14,092 nucleotides of DNA from Gammaproteobacteria bacterium UBA4421 (GCA_002389675.1 DGQF01000021.1:1-14092); one strand, 5' to 3'; shown: positions 5,936 to 13,972, counted from the stretch's first letter. The notes: generated by a model from the sequence alone, not told the origin. Numbers and translations are program-made.

Positions 5936-8197
5936 ATGAATTCCAGCAAGAAGTTTAAGGTAACGGCAGCGCTAGCAAGTTTATGTGCGTGCGGCATGAG
6001 CACCCAGGCAATGAGTGCCGATGACAACCCGTTGGCCCTAGAGGAGGTTGTCGTCACCGCGACCAAGCGAGGGGAGGCAAGCCTGCAAGAGATACCAATG
6101 AGTATATCGGTCGTGTCGGGAGACATGATTGCCAAACAAGGTCTTGTAGGGATGGATGACTTCCTACGTTCAACACCTGCAACGAATTTTTTGGATCGTG
6201 GAGCAGGTCGCAACGGCATTATCATCCGAGGGGTGACAGCGTCACCGCAGACAGATGCCACCGTCGGTGTCTACATAGACGAAACGCCATTGACCGGTCT
6301 GGGGTCGTCATCGCCTGGCAGCGGTGGTAATCCAGATTTGAAATTCGTGGATATGGAAAGAGTTGAAGTGCTGCGAGGCCCCCAAGGCACCCTCTATGGA
6401 GATGGGTCCATCGCCGGCACAGTGAGAGTCATACCCAACGCACCCGTTCTAAGTGCGTTTTCAGGTGAGATAACTGGAAACGTCTCATCAACCGCAGATG
6501 AGGGTGGCAGCAATACCATGTTGCGAGGGGTACTCAACCTTCCGGTGGTGGAAGACACATTTGCCATTCGCATTGTTGCCTATGATTACGACAACAGCGG
6601 CTACTACAAAAGCGTTTCCGGCAGCAACGCAGACAAGCAAATCTGGGCAGGGGCCTTTGGTGGCGTAGCGACGGATAAAGATGATGTTGGGAGCGATAAA
6701 TACACCGGAGGCAGAATCTCTGCCCTCTGGCAGGTCACCGATAGCTTTGATGTCTCTCTCTCCTACATTACGCAAGATATCGAGCAATCAGGTATTCCAG
6801 AATCTTTTATGAACCTCGGGGGCACGCAGAGAGCGCCCTTCCAAAAACTCGACGGCAGCGATGAGGCCCTTGGGATGGATTTTGAGGTGACCAACCTCGA
6901 GATGAATCTCGATTTAGGCCAGATACAGATCACTTCATCCACGTCTATGGCTGAGACAACAAGTCTTCAAGACCGTGACCTCGGCTTGTACTTCGGCCCA
7001 CTACTCGGTGTAGATGACATCCCTCTGTTTCTGACAGACTCGGGTGAAATAGAGAGTTTTACACAAGAACTGCGGCTCAATACGCGTCTTGATGGTCCCT
7101 GGCAGTTTTTATTGGGCGCCTTTTATCAGGACATTGAGAATAAACAACGACAAGACTTTTTGTTTGAAGGCGATCCTGCAGCAGACCCTTTTGGCGGAGC
7201 ACTGCTGTTCGGATCGAAGCTGAATGAAGACATAGAGCAACTCGCTTTTTTTGGTGAGGTAACCTTCGACATAACAGATCAACTCACCGCCGTTGCCGGT
7301 GTTCGCCATTACGACTACGACCAGACGGCATCAGATAGCGCTGACGGCCTTTTCAACGGGGGCAGCTCCTCAAATACCCTCGAGGCCGAAGATTCAGGTC
7401 AAACCTATAAATTGGGATTAACATATATCCCAAGTGATTCGGCGACATACTATGCCACCTTCGCACAGGGTTTCCGGCTGGGCGGCCCCCAAGCCGACGT
7501 TCCCTCAGATCTCTGCGATCTTAATGGCGATGGGCTGGTTGATGGGCTAGGTGTTGCCCTGCCCGATCAGATAGATTCGGATGAGTTGGACAGTTTTGAG
7601 GTCGGCGCAAAGTTTTCGCTGGCTGACGGTCGTGCCATCTTTAACGTAGCAGCGTATCAAGTAGAGTGGGAAGGAATTCCTGTCGCGCGAACGGCTGACT
7701 GTGGTTTTGGCGTAACTTTAAACGCGGGTGAGGCACAAAATCGCGGCGTGGAAGTTGAGGGCCAATGGTTGCTCTCAGACATTTGGAGAGTGAATTACGG
7801 CCTGTCCTACGTAAAAACCGAACTGACATCCGACGCTCCGGGACTAGGTGTCTCCGGTGATCGCCTTCCCGGAACACCGGAATTCCAGGCTCTTTTAGGC
7901 ATGCAGGCTGACTTCAGCGTGGCAGGACGTCCTATGTTTGCTAGAGCCGATATTGCCCATGCTGGTGAGTACTTTAATAATTTGCAGGAGGAGGGACCCA
8001 GCGCCGGAGACTTCACAACCATCAACTTGCGTATCGGCGCTGACATTAGCGAGCGCATTTCCCTCGACTTGTTTGCACGCAACCTAACCGATGAAGAGGG
8101 CCTCACGTGGGTTGAAACAGAGATTGGTGACGGTCGCGCCAATTTTATTAGGCCCAGAACGATTGGTGTTGAAATTCGAGCACTGTTTGGGCAATAA
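5936..8197 (+). CDS. TonB-dependent outer-membrane receptor
   Basis: Energised outer-membrane channel for a scarce, large solute, 753 residues, typical length. The signal peptide covers about residues 1-28 (hydrophobic core ALASLCACG, likely cleavage after AMSA). The TonB box is EEVVVTA (36-42), followed by the plug domain with IIIRGV (95-100), VGVYIDETP (110-118) and VEVLRGPQGTLYG (143-155). A 22-strand beta-barrel then runs to the C-terminus, ending in RALFGQ. An extracellular-type stretch, CDLNGDGLVDGLG (527-539), is a calcium-loop pattern (D528, N530, D532, D536) next to one of two late cysteines (C527, C589). ATG 5936 has GGAG 7 nt upstream. It is divergent from tetR-GMC-MFS across a shared operator and is followed by secreted hydrolases, so the ligand may be a peptide or a compound handled by the GMC/MFS pair. 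The ligand cannot be told. Confidence 0.95.
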   Translation: MNSSKKFKVTAALASLCACGMSTQAMSADDNPLALEEVVVTATKRGEASLQEIPMSISVVSGDMIAKQGLVGMDDFLRSTPATNFLDRGAGRNGIIIRGVTASPQTDATVGVYIDETPLTGLGSSSPGSGGNPDLKFVDMERVEVLRGPQGTLYGDGSIAGTVRVIPNAPVLSAFSGEITGNVSSTADEGGSNTMLRGVLNLPVVEDTFAIRIVAYDYDNSGYYKSVSGSNADKQIWAGAFGGVATDKDDVGSDKYTGGRISALWQVTDSFDVSLSYITQDIEQSGIPESFMNLGGTQRAPFQKLDGSDEALGMDFEVTNLEMNLDLGQIQITSSTSMAETTSLQDRDLGLYFGPLLGVDDIPLFLTDSGEIESFTQELRLNTRLDGPWQFLLGAFYQDIENKQRQDFLFEGDPAADPFGGALLFGSKLNEDIEQLAFFGEVTFDITDQLTAVAGVRHYDYDQTASDSADGLFNGGSSSNTLEAEDSGQTYKLGLTYIPSDSATYYATFAQGFRLGGPQADVPSDLCDLNGDGLVDGLGVALPDQIDSDELDSFEVGAKFSLADGRAIFNVAAYQVEWEGIPVARTADCGFGVTLNAGEAQNRGVEVEGQWLLSDIWRVNYGLSYVKTELTSDAPGLGVSGDRLPGTPEFQALLGMQADFSVAGRPMFARADIAHAGEYFNNLQEEGPSAGDFTTINLRIGADISERISLDLFARNLTDEEGLTWVETEIGDGRANFIRPRTIGVEIRALFGQ

Positions 8198-8200
8198 ACC

Positions 8201-8359
8201 ATGTTCAAGCAGCACGGATACCCCTTTCTCAGGTGGGCCAAGGATGGTCCACCACACAGCTCTGTAGAAATTTGCTTAGCGTTTACTTTAGAAAAATTCG
8301 GTAGACCAACGTATCAGAAACCCTCAGGCATTCAGGCTTTTCTTGGTGACCTGGGCTGA
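8201..8359 (+). CDS. Doubtful 52-residue ORF after the TonB receptor
   Basis: An ATG 3 nt after the receptor stop opens a 52-codon frame (starting MFKQHGYPFLRWAKDGPPHS). It has no Shine-Dalgarno, no recognised family and no membrane segment. A hairpin lies inside it. An open run of this length occurs by chance fairly often, so it is recorded as a candidate only. Confidence 0.15.
   Translation: MFKQHGYPFLRWAKDGPPHSSVEICLAFTLEKFGRPTYQKPSGIQAFLGDLG
8232..8253 (+). terminator. Hairpin after the TonB receptor
   Basis: GGTGGGCC (8232-8239) pairs with GGTCCACC (8246-8253) with one G-T wobble around the loop AAGGAT. It is 35 bp past the receptor stop, the right place for a terminator or mRNA-stabilising stem. 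No T-run follows, so intrinsic termination is uncertain. Confidence 0.4.
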
Positions 8360-8383
8360 CGCAAAGGGCTGTGACCATCAGCT

Positions 8384-8402
8384 GCTCCTGACACTCAGGA
8401 GC
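8384..8402 (+). repeat. Perfect 8-bp hairpin
   Basis: GCTCCTGACACTCAGGAGC has two exact 8-bp arms with a CAC loop. An outer CTGTG/CACAG pair may lengthen the structure. There is no T-run. It could be an RNA processing or stabilising stem, or a leftover of a small palindromic repeat element. Confidence 0.5.
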
Positions 8403-8477
8403 CACAGACCGCTGGTAAGTCACGGGTGAATAAGTTTCGTACTGCGAGTGAGCACCAACTGGCGCGGCGTCTAATCG

Positions 8478-8490
8478 GACTCTCTGCTAC
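8478..8490 (+). repeat. 13-bp direct repeat, left copy
   Basis: GACTCTCTGCTAC is identical to 14057-14069. The pair brackets the peptidase-to-aminotransferase block. One such repeat is expected by chance in a window this long, so only its placement is of note. Confidence 0.3.
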
Positions 8491-8534
8491 GTATGGCGTA
8501 ATGTTGGGTGATGAGAACCGATGAAGAGCATCCG

Positions 8535-10580
8535 ATGAGAAACCTTTATTCATTGCTAGCCCTGCCACTCACCTTAGCAGCCATGAGCGTCTGTGTTCAG
8601 GCTAAGCAGCCGTTTTCTGCGATAGATGTGTTCAAAATAGCCTACGCAGCGAACTCCGTTGTCTCGCCCAATGGTCAGGTCATCGCGTTTGATCGCGTCT
8701 ACATGGATATCATGACCGACACCCGGCGGCACGATCTGTGGCTCATCGGAACTGACGGTAGCGGTTTACAGCAGGTATCCCACGGATTTGATGTCACGGG
8801 CCCGGCCACTTTTACACATTTAGGAGATGCGGTGGCATTTTCAGCCGTCAAAGATGAGAAATCGCACATCTACCTTCAAAAACTCGATACCGGCGAACGA
8901 ATCGAACTCGGCAAGAACTTCTCAGAGCCGACCAATCTTTCATTTTCACCCGATGGACAATGGTTGGCATTCACCATGCCCGTTGCCTATGAGCCTGAAA
9001 CGATGGGCAAGATCCCGCCTCGGCCAGAAGGTGCCCAGTGGGCAGAGCCTATCGTGGTTGAAACGCGCAGCCAGTTCCGAGCTGATGGAATTGGATATTT
9101 GCCCTTCAGTCGGCATCAGGTGTTCTTGATGGCCATGGAAGGGGGCGCGACTCAACAGCTCACTCAAGGGCAGCAAGATCACAACAGCGCGCTGGAGTGG
9201 TTGCCTGACTCGTCGGGACTACTACTGAGCATCAATATTAAAAATGACGTCAATAAGCCTTGGGATACTGACATCGTTAAGCTGGACTTAAAGACCCAGC
9301 AACTCGAGACACTTACGACGCAGCTGGGCCCAGATGCCTTGCCCCGAGTTTCTCCCAATGGCCAGCGCATCGCATGGATAGGGCACGATGATAAGCCTAG
9401 CCCATTTCATGAGTACCAGCTTTACACCGCCGAACTGGACGGATCTAACATCCGCGAATTGACGACCCATCATGACTTAAGCGTGCTTGATTTCGCCTGG
9501 CACCCGGACGCTCAGGGATACTTCGTACAGTATGAGAATCGAGGAAAAAGTTCGCTAGCGCTACTTTCCAACGATGGCTCGCTCGGGTTGCTTACCGATG
9601 AGCTGAGCGGATGGGAGCTGGATCAACCTTATGTACAGGGTCAATTTTCAACCAGCGCCGGCGTGGTTGCTTTTACTCAGGGCGACTCCACAACGCCAAC
9701 GGAATTGGCAGTTATTGATAATCAGGGCAAAGTAAAAACACTGACTGATCTCAATCGCACACTGCATGAATCTGTAAATTTTTCAGCCGCACAAGAATAC
9801 CGCGTTAGATCGAGCTTTGATCAGCGCGAAATACAGTATTGGATCATGCTACCTCCGAATTTCGACCCCACTCTATCCTACCCAATGATGCTACAAATAC
9901 ACGGTGGCCCATGGGCGGCCTATGGGCCTCAATTCGCGGCCAACAACCAGTTATACGCGGCAGCAGGCTATGTTGTGGTGTACGGCAACCCCAGAGGATC
10001 TACCGGTTATGGAGCTGATTTTGCCCACACCATAGACCACGATTTTCCAAGTCGGGATTATGACGATCTCATGGATATCGTCGACGCAACATTGGCCAAA
10101 GGCTTTGTCGATGAAAAACAACTCTATGTGTTTGGCGGCAGTGGCGGTGGCACGCTCACGGCTTGGATTGTCGGTAAAACAGATCGTTTTAGCGCAGCAG
10201 TGGCCGTTAACCCGGTCATCAATTGGACCAGTTTGGTCTTAACAAGCGACCTCAATAAACTTATGACCAGCGACTGGCTGGCTGAAAGACCTTGGGATAG
10301 CCCCATGGATTATTGGTCTTATTCGCCACTCTCTCTGGTGGGCAACGTGACTACACCAACCATGCTAATGACTGGAGAAGCCGATTGGCGAACGCCAATA
10401 TGGGAGGCTGAGCAATACTTCAATGCTCTCCAAATTCGGGGTGTCGATACGGCGCTCATTAGAGTGCCCGGGGCTAGCCATCAGATTGAATATCGCCCCA
10501 GCCAATTAATTGCAAAAGTGAATGCCATCCTGGCTTGGTTTAAAAAACACGGTAACGCACCCGATATTGCCACGGATTAG
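8535..10580 (+). CDS. Secreted S9-family serine peptidase (prolyl oligopeptidase / acylaminoacyl-peptidase type)
   Basis: Alpha/beta-hydrolase peptidase preceded by a beta-propeller, 681 residues from ATG 8535. That ATG has GAAGAG 6 nt upstream and begins a clean signal peptide (MRNLYSLLALPLTLAAMSVCVQA); the frame is open from GTG 8508, which would add nine polar residues. The product should be periplasmic. Counting from 8508: propeller WD-like blades (SPDG, SPNG, HPD) at about 40-420, oxyanion strand HGGPWAAYG (465-473), NPRGSTGYG (494-502), nucleophile Ser545 in FGGSGGG, Asp626 in GEADWRTP and His658 in GASHQ. The Tyr common after the nucleophile (GGSYGG) is Gly here, as in some bacterial S9 subgroups. 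It probably trims oligopeptides. It lies 90 nt upstream of a secreted prolidase-like amidohydrolase, which supports stepwise peptide breakdown. Confidence 0.93.
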   Translation: MRNLYSLLALPLTLAAMSVCVQAKQPFSAIDVFKIAYAANSVVSPNGQVIAFDRVYMDIMTDTRRHDLWLIGTDGSGLQQVSHGFDVTGPATFTHLGDAVAFSAVKDEKSHIYLQKLDTGERIELGKNFSEPTNLSFSPDGQWLAFTMPVAYEPETMGKIPPRPEGAQWAEPIVVETRSQFRADGIGYLPFSRHQVFLMAMEGGATQQLTQGQQDHNSALEWLPDSSGLLLSINIKNDVNKPWDTDIVKLDLKTQQLETLTTQLGPDALPRVSPNGQRIAWIGHDDKPSPFHEYQLYTAELDGSNIRELTTHHDLSVLDFAWHPDAQGYFVQYENRGKSSLALLSNDGSLGLLTDELSGWELDQPYVQGQFSTSAGVVAFTQGDSTTPTELAVIDNQGKVKTLTDLNRTLHESVNFSAAQEYRVRSSFDQREIQYWIMLPPNFDPTLSYPMMLQIHGGPWAAYGPQFAANNQLYAAAGYVVVYGNPRGSTGYGADFAHTIDHDFPSRDYDDLMDIVDATLAKGFVDEKQLYVFGGSGGGTLTAWIVGKTDRFSAAVAVNPVINWTSLVLTSDLNKLMTSDWLAERPWDSPMDYWSYSPLSLVGNVTTPTMLMTGEADWRTPIWEAEQYFNALQIRGVDTALIRVPGASHQIEYRPSQLIAKVNAILAWFKKHGNAPDIATD

Positions 10581-10667
10581 TAGCCATGAAATACGCCGAG
10601 GAGTCACGGACACATAGGGGTCTGGCCAAGGTTTTTAACGCACTACAACAATAGGTTTTTAGGAGAA

Positions 10668-11957
10668 ATGATGAAGGCTTTATTCTCTATCTTACCGCTG
10701 TTACTTCTTGGGGCGCTCCCCGCAACAGCAGAGCCACCGACAATTCTGAAGTGTGGCAAATTGATCGATGTCGAAGCCCAAGCGGTGTTAGAGCGCCAGA
10801 TAATCACAGTCGAAAGCCAACGCATTAGTGGCATCAGCTCCGGCGATCAATATGCAGGCAATGGGCGGGTCATTGATCTCTCTGAACACACCTGCCTTCC
10901 GGGTTTGATCGATATGCACGTACACCTCATGGTCGCTTATTCCGCCTCTTATGACCTTGATAAGATTACGTTCGGTCCTCCTGATTTGGCACTCTTGGCC
11001 GCATGGCATGCGGAACTAACCTTGATGGCCGGCTTTACTACGGTAAGAGATCTGGGTGACCGCGCCGACGTCACCGTTGCATTACGTGATGCGATTGCCA
11101 AAGGAATAGCCATCGGACCGCGAGTTTTTACTTCGGGAATGCCTTTGTCGAGTACTGGCGGGCATGACGATCCTACGAACGGTTACCGAGCAGGCTTGCG
11201 CCGCGACCCCGGCCCTGTAGAAGGCATTATCAATAGCCCGTCAGATGCCCGAAAGGCAGTGCGTCAGCGGTACAAAAACGGCGTGGACTTAATCAAAATA
11301 TCCGCCACCGGTGGTGTCGTGAGTCAAGCTAAAAGTGGACAAAATTCGCAGCTCTTCAAGGATGAACTAGACGCGATAGTTGCTACCGCAAACGCCTATG
11401 GCTTTAAGGTCGCTGCTCACGCTCATGGCGTTGAGGGAATGCAGTTAGCTATTCGCGCCGGTGTGGCGAGCATTGAGCATGGTTCACTCATGGATGCCGA
11501 CACAATGCGCCTAATGAAAGAGCACGGTACCTATTTAGTGCCGACCATTCTGGCCGGCAATTTCGTCACGGAAAAAGCCAAGATCGATGGGTATTTTCCA
11601 GAATTGGTGAGGCCCAAAGCAGCAGAAATCGGGCCTAAAATTCAAGCCACCTTCGGGCGCGCTTACAAGGCCGGCGTCAAAATCGCTTTTGGTACTGACA
11701 CCGGAGTATCAGCGCACGGCGACAATGCTCAAGAATTCGCACTGATGGTAGAGGCAGGCATGCCACCGATGGCGGCCATTATCTCTGCCACCAAAAGTGC
11801 TGCCGATCTTTTAGGGAAAAGCGATCAGTTAGGCACCATTGGCGTTGGCAAATATGCCGATGTCATCGCCGTAAGGGGTAACCCAATTGAGGATATTACC
11901 TTGCTTGAGAATATTGCCTTCGTAATGAAAGAAGGCAAGGTTTATAAGGCCGAGTGA
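10668..11957 (+). CDS. Secreted metal-dependent amidohydrolase, prolidase-like
   Basis: Amidohydrolase-superfamily enzyme of 429 residues (imidazolonepropionase-like group, whose close members include Xaa-Pro and other Xaa-L-amino-acid dipeptidases). The signal peptide is residues 1-21 (cleavage after ATA), so it acts in the periplasm. Metal ligands are visible: His84 and His86 in DMHVH, candidate carboxylated Lys210 in DLIKISATGG, His251 and His253 in AAHAHG, His271 in SIEHGS, and Asp344 in FGTDTG. AGGAG (10661-10665) precedes two consecutive ATGs; the second (10671) has the better spacing. Its end overlaps the next gene by 4 nt (GTGA). With the upstream S9 peptidase and downstream transporter, it likely performs the last hydrolytic step before uptake. 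The exact substrate, dipeptide or another cyclic or acyl amide, is not determined. Confidence 0.9.
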   Translation: MMKALFSILPLLLLGALPATAEPPTILKCGKLIDVEAQAVLERQIITVESQRISGISSGDQYAGNGRVIDLSEHTCLPGLIDMHVHLMVAYSASYDLDKITFGPPDLALLAAWHAELTLMAGFTTVRDLGDRADVTVALRDAIAKGIAIGPRVFTSGMPLSSTGGHDDPTNGYRAGLRRDPGPVEGIINSPSDARKAVRQRYKNGVDLIKISATGGVVSQAKSGQNSQLFKDELDAIVATANAYGFKVAAHAHGVEGMQLAIRAGVASIEHGSLMDADTMRLMKEHGTYLVPTILAGNFVTEKAKIDGYFPELVRPKAAEIGPKIQATFGRAYKAGVKIAFGTDTGVSAHGDNAQEFALMVEAGMPPMAAIISATKSAADLLGKSDQLGTIGVGKYADVIAVRGNPIEDITLLENIAFVMKEGKVYKAE

Positions 11958-13066
11958 CTATGAATCGAATATTTCCTGTCTATATCGTCCCCGCCGCGGT
12001 TTTTATCTCTGTGGTCATGGGTGGTGGGTATGGTACCGGGCGAGAGGTGATCGAATTTTTCACACGCTACGGTCTTTTAGGGGGGCTGCTTGGAACAGTG
12101 GTTGCAGCCTGCGTATTTGCCGTGGTACTCGCCGCCACCTATGAATTCGCGCGCGTCTTTCAGGCATATGACTACCGAACTTTTTTTAGCCAGCTCATTG
12201 GCCGATTCTGGGTGTGCTTTGAAATTATCTACTTGTTGTTCTTTTTGCTAGTGCTCGGCGTGGTGGGGTCTGCTGCCGGCGGCATACTTGAACAAGAATT
12301 TGGTATTTCTCGTTATATCGGCATTGCCGGAATACTGACGCTGGTCGTTGCCTTGGTGTTCCTCGGGCGCGAGGCGGTGGAGAAGGTTCTCACTTGGTGG
12401 TCGATCGGTATGTACGCCGTATTTGCTTGCTACTTTATTGAAGTATTAAGCAATAGCGAAGTTGATATTGCGCAGGTGCTAAGCGCAGGCACAGCAGAGC
12501 CGGGCTGGCTTCAAGGGGGCGTGTTATATGCCATGTATAACCTCGCCATCGCACCCGTCTTGCTGTTTTCCACCCGTGGTATTCAAACACGACGAGAGGC
12601 GATTCTTGCCGGTAGTTTTACCGGCATTGTCGTTATGATTCCCGCCGTACTTTTCCACATCAGCTACGCGGTGGGCTACCCGGAAGTTCTAGATCAACCT
12701 GTGCCGAATTACTGGATGATGGCACGGTATGCCTCCCCACTGCTCTTGGGCATTTTTCTTGTTGCGTTACTGGGCACCCTCATAGAAACCGGCGCCGGAT
12801 TGATGCAGGGCCTTATCGAACGTATTGAGGCCGTAGTGGCGTTCGGTGAAGGTAATGCGTTGGGGCGCCCGATTAGGGCAGCTATAGCGGTTGTGACGCT
12901 AATCCTCGGTGGACTGCTGAGTTCACTGGGTATTGTTGCGCTGATCGCGCAGGGATACTCAGCACTCGCTGTCGGTTTCGCCCTGGTCTACGTGATTCCT
13001 ATTTGCACGCTAGGCGTGTTCAAAATCATAAAATCGTCACAACAGAATTCTGTATCCCCGTCATAA
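11954..13066 (+). CDS. YkvI-family inner-membrane transporter-like protein
   Basis: Polytopic membrane protein of 370 residues with about ten hydrophobic segments. It opens with the family hallmark GGGYGTGREVIEFF (residues 23-36), which breaks the first helix as in LeuT-fold transporters. The family (Bacillus YkvI-like, COG3949) is regarded as related to amino-acid transporters, but its substrates are poorly known. GTG 11954 overlaps the amidohydrolase stop (GTGA); ATG 11960 lies 2 nt past it. Either way the two genes are translationally coupled, with AAGG at 11946-11949 as ribosome site. Its place between a periplasmic dipeptidase-like enzyme and a cytoplasmic amino-acid transaminase suggests that it imports the amino acid released outside. 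That role is inferred from context. Confidence 0.85.
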   Translation: MTMNRIFPVYIVPAAVFISVVMGGGYGTGREVIEFFTRYGLLGGLLGTVVAACVFAVVLAATYEFARVFQAYDYRTFFSQLIGRFWVCFEIIYLLFFLLVLGVVGSAAGGILEQEFGISRYIGIAGILTLVVALVFLGREAVEKVLTWWSIGMYAVFACYFIEVLSNSEVDIAQVLSAGTAEPGWLQGGVLYAMYNLAIAPVLLFSTRGIQTRREAILAGSFTGIVVMIPAVLFHISYAVGYPEVLDQPVPNYWMMARYASPLLLGIFLVALLGTLIETGAGLMQGLIERIEAVVAFGEGNALGRPIRAAIAVVTLILGGLLSSLGIVALIAQGYSALAVGFALVYVIPICTLGVFKIIKSSQQNSVSPS

Positions 13067-13114
13067 ACCCCAGATGGCCGCAGTTACTGGAAAAAAATTT
13101 GAGGGAGTAATGTC

Positions 13115-13972
13115 ATGATTGTCTATTTAAATGGCGAATACATGCCCGCCGAAGAGGCAAAAATATCCCCCTTCGACCGTGGGTTTCTTTTTGGTGATGG
13201 TATCTACGATGCCACGCCTTCCTATGACGGTAAGGCAGTCGCCTTGCAGCTACACCTCGACCGAATGAACAGAGGCCTAGAGAGCATCGGCATTGAAAAC
13301 CCCCTAACCGACCAGCAGTGGCGCGACGTTGCAAAAAATCTGAGCGAAAAAAATGGCGGCCAAAATCTTGGTATATATTTCCATGTTAGCCGTGGTAATG
13401 AGGGACGTCGCTTTCAAGGCTTTCCTACAGATATCAAAGCAACCGTCTTTGCCATGGTGATCAATATTGATCCTCATCCCGAAGTGCCTAACCGCAAACT
13501 TAAATCAGGTCTAAGGGCCGTGTCGGCAGAAGATTTGCGCTGGCGTCGATGCAATATCAAATCGACAGCGCTGTTGGGCAATGTCCTGCATTTCCAAGAA
13601 AGTTATTCGGCCCAGAAAGACGAAACCATTATGTACAACGCCAACGGTGAGTTGACGGAGGCAAGCATCAGTAACGTTTTTATCGTTAAGAATGGGGCTG
13701 TCGCCACCCCCATATTGGACAATCAAATACTGCCTGGAATTTCTCGACATATTGTCGTCGATTCCCTGCGCATTGATGGATCAATACCGGTGGAAGAACG
13801 GGTTGTAACCATGAACGAAGTTCGGCAGGCCGATGAGATATGGATTACAAACTCCAGCAAACATATCGGGCCCGTAATAGAGCTGGACGGTGAGGCAGTG
13901 GGTGACGGCCTGGTGGGGCCGGTGTGGGAGAAGGCTATGACCATTTACGAATCGGTCAAGTACGATTACTAA
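13115..13972 (+). CDS. Class IV PLP aminotransferase, D-amino-acid-transaminase-like
   Basis: Cytoplasmic fold-type IV PLP enzyme of 285 residues, the length of bacterial D-alanine aminotransferases. It would move an amino group from a D-amino acid (or branched-chain amino acid or amine) to a 2-oxo acid. Visible features are DRGFLFGDGIYD (21-32) with Tyr31, catalytic Lys149 in RRCNIKSTALLGNVL, Glu182 in LTEASISN, and the phosphate-binding GIS/TNSS region (208-210, 246-248). The substrate-carboxylate segment reads SRGNEGRRF (92-100). Arg98 of the RxH motif of Bacillus D-amino acid transaminase is kept, but the His is Phe100 and one residue is inserted after it, so substrate choice may differ. 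GGGAG sits 7 nt before ATG 13115. The gene lies 48 nt after the YkvI-like transporter on the same strand, so it is probably co-transcribed and acts on the imported product. Confidence 0.88.
   Translation: MIVYLNGEYMPAEEAKISPFDRGFLFGDGIYDATPSYDGKAVALQLHLDRMNRGLESIGIENPLTDQQWRDVAKNLSEKNGGQNLGIYFHVSRGNEGRRFQGFPTDIKATVFAMVINIDPHPEVPNRKLKSGLRAVSAEDLRWRRCNIKSTALLGNVLHFQESYSAQKDETIMYNANGELTEASISNVFIVKNGAVATPILDNQILPGISRHIVVDSLRIDGSIPVEERVVTMNEVRQADEIWITNSSKHIGPVIELDGEAVGDGLVGPVWEKAMTIYESVKYDY

Larger units (their letters stand above)
8198..8534 (+). other. Gap between TonB receptor and S9 peptidase
   Basis: About 337 bp without a convincing gene. It holds a stem at 8232-8253, a weak 52-codon ORF (8201-8359), and a perfect hairpin at 8384-8402 flanked by CTGTG (8369-8373) and CACAG (8403-8407), which could extend it. 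It also holds a 13-bp sequence (8478-8490) repeated beyond the last gene. A second frame stays open from 8375 to 8524 but has no ribosome site. No clear promoter for the downstream peptidase was seen. Confidence 0.45.

Noticed and set aside
5975..5995. Lipobox-like cysteines in the TonB receptor signal (SLCACG)
   Set aside because: The residues before either Cys do not fit the [LVI][ASTVI][GAS]C pattern, and a normal cleavage site follows at AMSA.
5896..6261. Minus-strand ORF of 121 codons
   Set aside because: Antisense to the receptor signal peptide and plug, which carry clear family motifs in the plus frame.
5936..8197. Receptor as part of a siderophore system
   Set aside because: No siderophore synthesis, ABC importer or Fur-box-like sequence is visible, and the control site looks like a TetR operator.
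7807..8241. Minus-strand ORF of 144 codons
   Set aside because: Antisense shadow of the TonB receptor C-terminal barrel, without a domain or ribosome site.
10586..10654. 22-codon ORF between peptidase and amidohydrolase
   Set aside because: No Shine-Dalgarno before its ATG and no recognisable features. The spacer is better read as leader of the amidohydrolase.
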